A stretch of DNA of 64,000 nt from Centrapalus pauciflorus (lineage: Eukaryota; Streptophyta; Magnoliopsida; Asterales; Asteraceae), in NCBI GenBank assembly GCA_020465985.1, contig JAANYP010002636.1, positions 150,032-214,031 of the forward strand, given 5' to 3'. Of the stretch, positions 53,525-64,000 are shown piece by piece; positions within the stretch are counted from its first letter, which is position 1, and each line of letters begins with the position of its first letter. Under the pieces are notes generated by a model. It ran no database searches. It was not told where the DNA came from and was given only the letters and a program-made list of their open reading frames with translations. Position numbers and translations under genes: made by a program.

Positions 53525-53990
53525 AACCTGCAAAATAAAGACGTCTTTGGTATCCAAACAGATTTGGATCCAGGCTTGTTAGCGCTCTTGGGTACCCATC
53601 TCAATATGGGTTTAGGTAACCATTTCATTACAGGTTTAGGTACCCATCGTAGAATATATTTATTATCTTCTTTCTCAAACTCAGGAAGCAAAATTCTTAT
53701 AGAATGATAAAATTGAATATCTGATTTATGAAAGAAACTTGAATCTGAAACAAACAAAATTATGCAAACTCTTCTTTCTAAAAACCCGTCCGGTGCTAGC
53801 TTGTTTCTGATAATACTTGGTATTTTTCTGAGAAGATTTCTGCTGAGAAGAATAACCATTATTTGCATAAACTTTTGAAAACTTTGATTTCGAAGATTCA
53901 CCAGGGTAAATCTTGACCGGAAGTTTTGCAACTACATTATTGACACATCCTCCTTGATTAGTGATATAATTGATAACACCAGGATCAACA
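53510..53990 (-). pseudogene. Antisense copia gag C-terminal fragment
   Basis: In two minus-strand frames I see SSQQKSSQKNTKYYQKQ (about 53800-53860) and RWVPKPVMKWLPKPILRWVPK ... KSVWIPK (about 53560-53650). The repeated WVPK units are of the type found at the end of copia gag, just ahead of protease; Copia-A gag also ends AWVPRDN. No protease follows on the minus strand; the hairpin array lies there instead. The identification is tentative. Confidence 0.4.
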
Positions 53991-54502
53991 TACAACCTAA
54001 TAATCAACATGTAACTTAAAATTGATAAACTTAACACAGTTTTAAGTAGCTCCACACTAAAGCAAGAAAATGTATAAACTACAGTGTCATAATCTAACTA
54101 TTACAACATCATAAATTGTTTTAAAAGCATGAAATCCCAGCCCCAAAGCTATATCGTCCATGTACCAAATAGCTTCTAAGGTCACCGAGATATGAAATGA
54201 AATGCCTAGGAGGAAGGTCCAACAACAACTTTGACTTTACTAGAAAACATTGAAAGTCAACGGGTAAGCTAATGCTTAGTGAGATAATAGATTATATATT
54301 CAACAAATATTTCTTTACAAACTATTGTGAAAACGGGTAGTGCAAGCCCCATTACAAGTGAAAACCATGCAGTGTAAGCATGGGGTTTGGCAGTTCAAAA
54401 ATGTTGATCGGGGATGTGCCGAACCGGACCAGGTAAGTGAATGGGATGATCACTCCCCGACAGTGGTCTGCTGTCAGCCCCAGTCCAGGTCGCATTAGAT
54501 TG
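53991..54502. other. Unassigned, possible LTR remnant
   Basis: No gene. CGGGTAAGCTAATGCTTAGTGAG (about 54258-54280) resembles the GGGGTAAGCCGTCGCCTAGCGAG word at 24570-24592 in the other LTR-like region. The shared string suggests an antisense remnant of the same LTR class. Copia-C begins at 54503. Confidence 0.3.
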
Positions 54503-55168
54503 TGTTGGGAAATAGTTTAAGTATGTTCAAACTGTTAGTTAGACTTCTCAAACTGTTAGTAGATTTTAAATGTAAATCTAAAGTTCATGCTGCTAGTTGA
54601 AGAAACTCGAGCTGCCAGTGTAAAAGTTCAAGCTGCCAGAGCAAATCAACTCGAGCTGCTCAGTTCATGCTGTCAAGAGATTCAAGCTGCTCAACAGTTT
54701 CATAAACAGAAAGTGTTGATTTTCAGGAAAGATATCTACACGAAGATTCCAGCATATCTACTATCAGAGAAGTCATAGTCCTTCAAGGAAACAAGTCCAA
54801 AAAGCAATATAAATAGACAGAATAGGTTTTTCTATTATATAGAAGTTTTCAGCATATTTTGAGTCTGTAATTGCTTTGTTGATTAAGTTTTCATAAGCCT
54901 CTAAGGTTGTAAAACCCTAAGAACAGTCTGTGTTCTTCGTCTAATCAAACAGATTAGAGGTGATTGTAATCATTGAATTCAGCAATACAAACAGTTTTGA
55001 TTACTTCTTATGTTTTATGCTTCATTGATTCTGAAAGTTTTTGTTAAAATAATTAAGTGTTATTCCGCAAACTTTTTAATTAAACTTTGATTCAAAGCAA
55101 GATTATTGATTTATACTCTGATAAATTCAAATCAGTTAATCTTGGTTATTCAGTTTTAGATCCTGACA
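54503..55168 (+). repeat. Copia-C 5' LTR
   Basis: From TGTTGGGAAATAG to ATCCTGACA. It contains about ten GCTGCTAG, GCTGCCAG or CTGTTAG words (54525-54705) and a TATA box (TATAAATA, 54808-54815). The end is set by the primer site. No partner LTR is available to check. Confidence 0.8.
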
Positions 55169-55170
55169 AG

Positions 55171-55183
55171 TGGTATCAGAGAC
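55171..55183 (+). promoter_or_regulatory. Copia-C primer binding site (tRNA-iMet type)
   Basis: TGGTATCAGAGAC, two bases after the LTR end, as in many plant copia elements. Confidence 0.85.
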
Positions 55184-55243
55184 AGGTTGTTCTTTGTTTT
55201 TCAAAGTCGAAAAACTTTCTTTCAAATTTTTAATCTTTTTACA

Positions 55244-57879
55244 ATGGAATTTGAAAATAGCAGCAGTGGATCTGGGCAAGGACTCAAAGTGCCTATGCTC
55301 AAGCCCACTGAGTTTGAGATGTGGAAACTAAGGATTCAACAGCATATCCAATTTATTGACTATGCCATATGGGAAGCTGTTGAATTTCCTCCTGTAGTTG
55401 ATCCAGAACTTGATGAGGAGGGAAAACCAGTCAAAACCCCTCCAAAAACTGAACAAGAAAGGAAGGCTAGAATGAATGAAGTGAAAGCTCTTAGACTTTT
55501 ACAAATAGCCATTCCTAATGCTTATCAACATCAGTTCAAAAAGTTTTATACTGCTTATTCTCTTTGGAATGCTTTAGAGAAAAGATTTGCTGGTAATGCC
55601 AGTAACAAGAGAAATCAAAAGGATCTTTTAAAACAGCAGTATGAGAACTTTTCTGGTGGCAAGAATGAAAACCTTACTCAAATCTTTGACAGGTTCAACA
55701 AACCGATCAGTGAATTAGAAAGTTCTAAAGTCAGCCTGGATCAAGATGAAGTCAACTGGAAGTTTCTCAGATCTCTTGGAGAAGAATGGACAGTTTATGC
55801 TGCCCAATGGAGAACAAAAGACACTCTCTATGAAATACAATTGGATGATCTGTACAACAGTCTGAGAGTGTTTGAAACTGAGATTGATACTAAAAAGAAA
55901 TCATTTTCTTATAATCACAATACTGCTCTTCTATCTTCTGAAAAATCTAACAGCAGTGATTCTTTTTCAGGTGGTGATGGCAACTCTGAAGCTCACTATG
56001 AGGCTTTTGTTGCCAATGATGGACTATTTGCTCTAAATGCTGAGGACTTAGAACAAATTCATCCAGATGATCTTGAAGAGATGGATTTAAAGTGGCAACA
56101 TGCAATGCTGACCATGAGGGCCAAAAGGTTTCTTAAAAGAACTGGAAGGACCAACTTCAAGCCAGAACAGAAGGCAAACCAGCTTTTGATAAATCAAAAG
56201 TTGAATGCTATAAATGCCATAAGCTTGGTCACTTTGCCAGAGAGTGTAGATCTCAAGGTCAACAGTCATCAAGGACTTCACAGCCCAATCCGACATCCTC
56301 ATCAACAGCACTTGTCCCTCAAGAAGACAATGTGTTTGACTGGAGTGATCAGACAGAGGAAGAGTTTCAAAATCAAGCTCTAATAGCAGAAACATCAAAT
56401 GTCTCCTCCACTGAACTACCATCTGAGGTAAATTCTAAACTCTGCTCTCAATCATGCAAAATCATGGTTAAAAAATACAGAGATCATAATGAGAGCATGT
56501 GCAAAACTCTAGCTAAGATGGAAGAAAGGAGATATGAATACATGCAAGCCATAGAAGATCTGGAAAAACAGATAAATGATTATAAGGATAATGAGATTCA
56601 AATGGGGTATGATAGAACCTATCATGAGTGGGAGAAAAAGGAACTCAATAAGAAAATAGAATCTCTGAATAAAAAGGTAGAAGAGACTGAATAGAAGGTG
56701 TTAGAGGCTAATAAGAAACTAGAGTCTGTTAACATAGATCTAGGTAACTTCAAGTTGGCAAATCAAAAGCTGGAACACCTAATGGAAGTACAATTTAAAG
56801 ACAGGGTGAAATCTCAGGTTAATCCCAAAGAAGGTATAGGATATAGGGCCACTCCTCCTCCATACAACAACAAGTACATACACCCAATGAGTGAGGTTGC
56901 TGATAGACTAATCAATGAACCACTAGATGAGTCTATGACTATTGTAGATCCTATCCTTGACAACAGTGCTGAATCAAAAGAAGATCAGATTCAAAAAGGA
57001 GACTGTGAGAAAGATCACAAAACAATGAGTGCATCCATAGAAATCCAAGCTCCCAGTAGGAAAGGAAAAGAGAAGATGAGTGTATGCAATGCTACTCCAC
57101 AAGTTTCTGTACTTTTTAACTGTAACACTGCATCTTCTTCAAAAAATAATACTAAAGGTAAAAATGTTCCAGTCTGCACATGTCAAAAGCATGGTGTTCA
57201 AAAGTTTCCCAAACAGCAGCAGGTAAGGGGAAATCAGAGGAACAAGAACCAGAAATTGTCAGATAAATCTGGTTCTCCAATTCAAACTGTCAAAAGATGT
57301 TTTCACTGTGGAAGGAAGAATCACTTAGCCAAGGATTGTTTTTATAAACCAGCTGTTGCAAAACAGACTGTGAATCACACAAAATCAAATTCTATTCAGG
57401 CAAAGCACTCAAAGGTAGAACCTTCCACATCAGTTCCAAAGAAAACAGTTGATCACAGGTTTTCAAAAGTTAATAAAAAGCAGTCCACAGATCAAAAACA
57501 AGTTTTGGCAAAGCCTAAATCAAGTTTTAAACAAATTTGGTGTGTCAAGGACAAATCTTCAGCTCAAACTACTAATGCAAAAGATCAGACTGTTAGTGCA
57601 AAATCTGAAGCTGTTAGTGCAAAAACTGAAGCTGTTAGCACTACAAACACAGATCAAGCTGCTGAGCATCAATCTGGAACTGCTAGTGAATCATCTGAGA
57701 CTGTTAGCAGAAAAGATGATCAAAATAACTGGATACCTCATATCCTCACTAAATACTCTCCAAAAACTCCATCAGTAGATCTCACAAAATATAAAAAGTC
57801 AAAAACAGTGTTTAGTTATGTCAATATGCAAGGCCAACCCAAAACCAATTTGGTTTGGGTTTACTCCACTACTGACTGA
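55244..57879 (+). pseudogene. Copia-C gag, one frameshift and one premature stop
   Basis: The ATG at 55244 opens with MEFENSSSGSGQGLKVP. Copia gag block: FEMWKLRIQQHIQFIDY ... LLQIAIPNAYQHQFKKFYTAYSLWNALEKRF. A one-base loss near 56198 shifts the frame just before the zinc knuckle CYKCHKLGHFAREC (56206-56250). A TAG at 56692 interrupts the coiled-coil part (KKVEETE). A second knuckle CFHCGRKNHLAKDC is at 57297-57340. The tail has repeated SAKSEAVSAKTEAVS-type units that spell the same CTGTTAGTG words as the LTR, and ends at TGA 57877. Same two-knuckle, coiled-coil plan as Copia-A. Confidence 0.85.
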
Positions 57880-60800
57880 GCTGTTATTTGTGCAGGGCAA
57901 CCACAGGTCTCCTCATAAAACAAGATGGCATTTGGACAGTGGATGCTCTAGGCACATGAGAGGCAATCCTGAGTGCTTGTCAAATTTCAAAGGTTTTGAT
58001 GGAGGTTTTGTTGCATTTGGTGGCAACTCAAAAGGAGGTAAGGTTACAGGTAAAGGTACGGTTAATGCAGGCAACATGACATTCCATGATGTTTTGTATG
58101 TTGAACAGCTTAAGTACAATTTATTAAGTGTCTCTCAAATCTGTGACAAACAAAATACTGTTTTGTTCACAGATTCTGAGTGCATTGTTCTTTCTAAAGA
58201 TTTCAAAGTTCCTGAAAATCTTGTTTTACTAAGAACACCAAGAAAGGACAATGTCTACTGTTTGGACACAGATCTTTTATCTAAATCAAATACCTTAAGC
58301 TGTTTGATATCCAAAGCATCATCCAATGAGTCTGCTCTTTGGCATAGAAGGATGTGTCACATGAACTTCAAGTCCATGAATATTTTAGTCAAAAAGAATC
58401 TGGTAAGAGGCTTACCACAAAAGGAGTTCATCTGTGATGATCATTGTGTAGCATGCCTTAAAGGTAAGCAACACAAAAGTCCTCATAAGGCCAAAGAAGT
58501 AAATTCAATCTCATCTGTTCTTCAGTTGCTACATATGGATCTATTTGGTCCAACTTCTGTTTTGAGTTTGAATAAAAGGGCTTACTGTTTAGTCATTGTT
58601 GATGATTTCACCAGATTTACTTGGGTTTACTTTCTTAGGTCCAAAGATGAAACTGCTGAACTAGTTAAGTCTTTTATCCTTAAGATAGAAAACCAATCCA
58701 ATTCCAAAGTTAAGGTGATAAGATCAGACAATGGAACTGAATTTAAAAATCACATTCTAAACAGTTTCTGTGAGTCCAAAGGTATTGCTAGACAATATAG
58801 TGCACCAAGAACACCACAGCAAAATGGTGTAGCTGAAAGAAAGAACAGAACATTAATTGAGGCTGCTAGAACAATGCTAGCTGATTCAAATCTGCCAATG
58901 ACTTTCTGGGCAGAAGCTGTTAATACAGCCTGTTATGTTCTAATAGGGTTCAGGTTGTCCAATCACAAGGGAAAACTCCCTATGAGTTATTCCATAACAG
59001 AAGTCCCCTAATAGCTTTCTTCAAGCCTTTTGGATGCCCATGTACTATCCTTCACACTAAGACTCACTTAGGAAAGTTTGAAAGTAAGGCAGAAGAAGGA
59101 TTCTTTGTAGGATACTCAATCAAAGCAAAGCCTATAGAGTATACAACAGTGTGTCTAAAACAATTGAAGAAAGTGCCAATGTTGAATTTAATGAAAATAC
59201 TGCTAATATCAAAGGCACTGGTCCTGATTGGTTGTTTGATTTAGATTCACTAACAAATTCTCTGAGCTTTGTTGAGTATACTGCAGAAGCTGATGCATAC
59301 AGGATTGAAGCTGCCAACCCAAATTCTCATGCTGCCAATACAATTTCTCAAGCTGTTGGCACAAAGTTTCAGACTGCTGCAGATTCACCAAGTTGGGATG
59401 ATTACACCACTCTACCACTTCTGTCTTGTGATCCTCCAGGGGTCCTGAATGATACAAATCCAGACACTGAAGAGCCACTCCGAAGTTCTGAAAGAACATC
59501 TCCAACACAACAGGAAACAGTCCCAGATTCAAGTCAACCTGTTTCAGAACCTGAACCATTCACTGGTCTTGATGGAGATGATACAAATCTTGGAACTTCT
59601 TTTCAAACAGAGAGAGAGCCCACACTAAGAGTTCACAAGTATCACCCTCTCAATCAAATACTGGGTGATCCAAGCACTCCTGTCCAAACAAGGAAGTTGG
59701 TTCACAATGAGACTGCTGCTGCTGAACTAGCAGTTCCTGAATTCAGTCTAGCTGCTTTTGAACATGCCTAATTCATGTCTCAACTAGAACCTAAAAAGGC
59801 ATCAGAAGCATTAAAAGATTCATCTTGGATTGAGGCAATGCAGGAAGAGCTTCTACAGTTCAAGATTCAAGATGTATGGACTCTGGTGGATCTTCCTAAA
59901 GGCAAGAGAGCAATTGGTACAAGATGGGTGTTCAGAAACAAGAAAGATGAGAAAGGCATAGTCATCAAGAATAAAGCAAGGCTAGTAGCCCAAGGATACA
60001 CTCAAGAAGAAGGTATAGACTATGATGATGTATTTGCCCCAGTAGCAAGGATTTAAGCCATCAGACTCTTCTTGGCATATGCAAGCTTCAAAGGATTTAA
60101 AGTGTATCAAATGGATGTCAAGTCTGCTTTTCTGTATGGGACAATTGAAGAGGAGGTATATGTGTGTCAACCTCCTGGTTTTGAAGACTACAAGTATCCA
60201 GACAAAGTCTACAAGCTAGACAAGGCTCTCTATGGTCTCCATCAAGCCCCAAGAGCATGGTATGACACTCTGTCATCCTATCTTTTACAGAATGGATTCA
60301 AGAGAGTCACTCTGGACAAAACACTTTTCACTAAGTCCATCAAAGTTGAGATTCTACTTGTCCAAATCTATGTTGATGACATCATCTTTGGCTCAACAAA
60401 TGATTGTTTGTGCAAAGAATATGAGTCCCTAATGCACAAAAAGTTTCAAATGAGTTCAATGGGAGAACTCACATTCTTTCTAGGGCTGCAGGTTAAACAG
60501 AAGCCTACTGGTCTATTCATAAGTCAATCAAAGTATGTCAAAGACATACTGGAAAAGTTTGGCTATCAAGATACAAAGGTTTCAAGCACTCCAATGGATC
60601 CTCATAAACAACTTCATACAGACAAAGATGGCATAGATGTGGACATTCATCTATATAGATCCCTTATAGGATCTCTCATGTATCTAACATCTTCTAGACC
60701 TGATATAATGTTTGCTGTCTGTGTGTGTGCTAGGTTTCAATGCTCTCCAAAGGAGTCTCACTTGGTTGCTGTTAAGAGAATCTTTAGATATCTTAAAGGC

Positions 60801-61314
60801 CAATCACATTTAGGCCTATGGTATCCTAAAGACTCTTCTTTTGTACTAACTGCTTATTCTGACAGTGACTATGGTGGTTGCAACATTGACAGAAAATCCA
60901 CAACTGGTGGATGCCAATACTTAGGAGCAAGACTGGTCTCTTGGCAATGCAAAAAAGCAGACGACAGTGTCCACATCATCTACTGAAGCAGAATATGTAG
61001 CAACTGCAAGTTGCTGCTCACAGGTAATGTGGATCCAAAATCAGCTTAGAGACTATGGTATGAATTTCTTATCCACTCCTATTTATATTGACAACTCAAG
61101 TACAATCAGCATTGTGCAAAACCCAGTGAAATTCCCAAAAACCAAGCATATAGAAATCAGATTTCACTTTATCAGAGATTTTAATGAAAAGAAGTTAATC
61201 CAAGTTACCAAAATACATACAGATGATCAGTTAGCTGATCTATTCACAAAACCTTTTGATGTAGGAAGGTTCACTTTCCTAGTATCAAATATTGGTATGG
61301 TAAACATGGATTAA
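57880..61314 (+). pseudogene. Copia-C pol, broken in five places
   Basis: Protease WHLDSGCSRHMRG (about 57930), pre-integrase finger ALWHRRMCHMNFKS ... CVACLKGKQH, and integrase core (HMDLFGPT, RSDNGTEF, GVAERKNR) are in one frame to about 58945. Then come a frameshift near 58945, another near 59140, TAA at 59769, TAA at 60054, and a one-base gain in an A run near 60952. RT shows VKSAFLYG and YVDDIIFG; RNase H shows DSDYGGCNIDRKSTTGG and STEAEYVA. The end is at TAA 61312. Pol is in a different frame from the gag tail. A TTATTTGTGCAG acceptor-like sequence ends at 57895, just after the gag TGA. Confidence 0.88.
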
Positions 61315-61656
61315 TTGATTTTCATTATTATCTACTCAGTATGCTTATTTAAGGGGGAGATACTGTTTCATTGAAAAGTTGCATAATTTCTAACTAACAG
61401 CTTGAGTATTTTCTCAAGCTGCTAGTTCATTTTCTCATGCTGTTAGTTGTTTTCACTTGATCTGTCAAAGTGTGCAGGGTATTTGGGTAATTTCTCAAAT
61501 GTGTGCGCGGGACCCAACCTTTTCGAAACCTTTAAAGGTCCCAGCTTCGTTCAGTTGTAACTACCAGTTACATATTCTTCTTCCACGGCCTCTTGCTTTC
61601 TCTCTGAACGAATCACACATCCTTCTTTCAAACCCTAAACCGTCGTTTCTTCATCA
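61315..61656 (+). other. Copia-C spacer with polypurine-like tract and LTR-type motifs
   Basis: AAGGGGGAGA at 61351-61360, then TACTGTTTCATTG and AACAGCTTGAG, CAAGCTGCTAGTT, CATGCTGTTAGTT words (61398-61452), as in the LTR. AAGTGTGCAG (61468-61477) is a weak acceptor-like site. No TATA box seen. The third ORF starts at 61657. Confidence 0.6.
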
Positions 61657-64000
61657 ATGGAGTTTGTAAAAGAACACAAATGCCTCCCATACACCCTAAA
61701 ACACTCTGAACTTCAACCGTTTCATGCAATGATGGATTTCCTCAGGCACTCCCATATCCATTATGCCCTATCCACTAACCCTACTATATACATCTCCCAT
61801 ATTGAACAGTTCTGGAATCATGCATCTGTTCAAACCATCAATGGAGTGCCTGTCCTCATATCCAAGATTGATGAAACTGTCATCAATATCACTGAGGAAT
61901 CCATCAGACATCACTTGCATCTTCAAGATGCCTCAGGTATAACCGACCTATCCCTTCAAGCTTTACATTTTGGTCTTCAAAATATTGGTTATAGGGGTCC
62001 TGCTGATTCTTTTACTTTTCTTAAGGCACACTTTTCTCCTAAATGGAAATACCTTGTGCATATTATTCAGCAATGTTTAAGCCCCAAAAGAACTGGTTGG
62101 TCTGAGTTTTCTTCAAATATTGCCACTGCCTTAGTGTGCTTTTCTACTGGCCAACAGTTCAATTTTTCTAACATGATTTTTCAGGGGATGTTAAGGCATC
62201 ATTCCCTAAAGAATGGGAAATTTCTGATGTATCCTAGGTTTTTGGCAGAAATTATTGCACACACCTGCACAACTCCACATTTACATAAACGGATACATGT
62301 TTCCCATAGGCACTCACTGTCTTCAATCAAAAGGCTGTTAAAGCCAAGTGCCAATTTTGTAAGTATAGATGTTCCATTGCCTTCTGCAATGATGAACATC
62401 ATTCCAAGAAACAGAGGAGAGGGTCTTGAGCAGGCTCAGCCTAACATCCCTGCTACACCCCCAAGACCCCAACCCACTCCTCATGATACAAATATTCCCT
62501 CTGATCCTTTTGAACAGCCAACTCGCCCACTAAAATTCTTATACAAAAGGAAAAAGGGACCAGGAGCTCCTTCCTCCTCCTCCCTCAGACAAGAGCCATA
62601 TATCCCTGTGCAGGAGGACACTTCTGCACAGCATATCCAAAGGGAACCACTTGAGGAAACTCCCATCCTCACTCAGGAGGTGAACATCTTTCAAAGATGG
62701 TTCATATGGGTTCTGTGGCTGGCACTACTGATGTTTCTGCAAAAGAGGCACAGGAAAGTGCCAACATCTCTAAGACCACACCCATGGCAACAGCCAGTGT
62801 GCAAACACAAGCTGGAAGTCCCCAGTACCAAGAACAGAGGGGCCCAGAGGTTTCTACTTCTGGTATTAATGTCAGTGATAGATCACAAGCCCCTCAGGTG
62901 TTTTCTGATCTTGAGACAAGTCTGCAACTCATGCTTTTGACGGATCCCAAGCTGAAACCTGTTGTAGCCATGTTGGAATATCAAATGTCCATCATTGCTG
63001 CACAGAAGGCTCAAATTTTTGCTCTCAAGCAGGCAGAGACTGCTCAGAATAAAAGAATGGATTATCTTCACAAAGGGTTCACCCTCTGTGGAAATAAAAT
63101 CATGAAATTAGAGCAGATGATTCAAACCCAAAGGGCAAAGGTTGTAGGTCCTTCTGACCAAACCAATGCTTCCAAAAAGGGGGAGAATCAGGAGGTTCCC
63201 AAATCAGTCCAAGCAGCTCCAACACCATCAGTCCAAGCAGCATCAACAGTCCCACCTTCTAGGCTATCAGTCCCAACAGCTTCTCAAGCTGTTAGCCTAG
63301 ACACTCAAGCTGCTTCTTCAAAAGCTACTGGAGTTGTGATCAGGGAAGGCATTCAAGCTCCATCAAGTACAGTCCAAGCATCTGCTGCAAAAGACAAGGG
63401 CAAGGGCATTCTTATTGAATCTCCAAAGCACAAATTCTCCTCCAAAGAAGCCCAGATTGCCTTTGATGCTGAAGTTGCCAAGAAATTGGCAGAAGAAATG
63501 GACAAAGAATTAGATCAGCAAGCCCAGCCCCCAATAGATGATGATGAGACATTAGGTGATTACCTAAAGGGGTTTGTGGGAAAACAAGGTGAAAAGAAGA
63601 GAAAGATGCCAACAGGGCACACCAAGGCTGAGCACAGAAGATTCTTAATCAATTTTGCCTTTGCAGCAGGAATTCCAAAGAAAATGGCTCAGTCCATGAC
63701 TACTGAAAAGCTGCAGGAGATACATGATAAAGAAATGGAGAAAATAAAGAAAACAAAAGTCTCTCCAGAAGTTCATCCATCCCAAGAAGTCCAACCATCT
63801 AAGAAATCAGTCCAAACTGAAGCTGCTGCTAGTGCATCTGTTCCCACTGATCAAGTTGTTATTCCTTCATCTGTTAAAAGAGTGCTATTTGAGCAACAAA
63901 TGCAAAAGATCATGGAGATAGAAAAGTTGATTGATCAACATGATTTCACAAAGCCTCAAATCAACTACTGGTTTGCTAAGTCACTGGATGAAAGAGATTT
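61657..64000 (+). pseudogene. Copia-C third ORF (env-position protein), one frameshift, runs off the window
   Basis: The ATG at 61657 opens the conserved domain: PFHAMMDFLRHSHIHYALS, ISHIEQFWNHASV, HHLHLQDASGI, and GWSEFSSNIATALVCFSTGQQFNFS near residues 145-175. Pro- and basic-rich linkers follow. A frameshift lies near 62690; from 62697 the frame is open to the right edge. That second part has helices (KLKPVVAMLEYQMSIIAAQKAQ), repeats of VQAA and SQAVS that again carry CAAGCTGCT words, and a KEEMDKELDQQ-like acidic helix region. The same family as the third ORFs of Copia-A and Copia-B. No signal peptide or transmembrane segment seen. Function unknown. Confidence 0.75.

Larger units (their letters stand above)
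54503..64000 (+). mobile_element. Copia-C: copia element with third ORF, continues beyond the window
   Basis: 5' LTR 54503-55168, primer site TGGTATCAGAGAC, gag, pol in PR-INT-RT-RH order, a short spacer with a polypurine-like tract, and a third ORF running off the right edge. The family is related to Copia-A (same order, pol motifs, ORF family) but the sequence is well diverged. CAAGCTGCTAGT-like words recur in LTR, spacer and even in coding parts. gag, pol and third ORF all have breaks. The 3' LTR is not in the window. Confidence 0.9.

Noticed and set aside
1..64000. Host protein genes, rRNA or tRNA genes
   Set aside because: Every long frame with a recognisable domain belongs to a retrotransposon; tRNA-like strings are primer binding sites.

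Overview
This is nuclear DNA of a plant made almost entirely of LTR retrotransposons. I found no convincing host gene, rRNA or tRNA gene. The elements are Ty3/gypsy of the Athila type (tRNA-Asp primer site, DLGAS protease, FMDD reverse transcriptase, no chromodomain) and Ty1/copia with an extra ORF after pol (tRNA-iMet primer site, order PR-INT-RT-RH). Both the element types and the extra ORFs point to a eudicot, possibly an asterid; that placement is only an inference.

Layout. (1) Athila-1 runs from beyond the left edge to 24291: decayed protease-RT-integrase, a structured noncoding block, two tandem related env-position ORFs (A 5402-6708, B 7282-8787), a 3' UTR and a 3' LTR (23038-24291). 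(2) Copia-A (9025-22438, target duplication GGAAA) sits inside the 3' UTR of Athila-1. It has a broken gag, an open 1117-codon pol and a long third ORF. (3) 24292-26892 looks like chromovirus-type LTR material in antisense. (4) Athila-2 (26893 to about 52273) lacks its 5' half but keeps integrase, ORF A, ORF B, 3' UTR and part of an LTR. (5) Copia-B (32429-49912) is inserted in ORF B of Athila-2. It keeps part of gag and the third ORF but has no pol. (6) Athila-3 (36361-46153, minus strand, target duplication ATAAA) is inserted in the third ORF of Copia-B. It has near-identical LTRs and open gag and pol frames. (7) 52274-54502 holds LTR-like pieces, an antisense copia gag fragment and a row of hairpins. 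(8) Copia-C (54503 to beyond the right edge) has its 5' LTR, a broken gag and pol, and a third ORF.

Nesting and LTR ages agree. By eye, the LTR pairs differ by about 8 percent in Copia-B, about 2 percent in Copia-A, and two substitutions plus one indel in Athila-3, the innermost. Reading frames of the hosts resume exactly across both nested insertions.

The most interesting signals are noncoding. Right after pol, all three Athila copies keep a block of about 130 nt with four hairpins whose stems change in compensating ways. A second covarying hairpin lies in the 3' UTR, and a third precedes polypurine-like tracts. In both superfamilies the env-position ORFs are preceded by material resembling the element's own LTR (the same element-specific motif array, often a TATA box or a polypurine-like tract), and six of them have a splice-acceptor-like sequence just before the ATG. 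Together these suggest that the extra ORFs are expressed from reused LTR promoter or splice modules. A separate array of six hairpins with different but self-complementary stems lies at 53270-53522.
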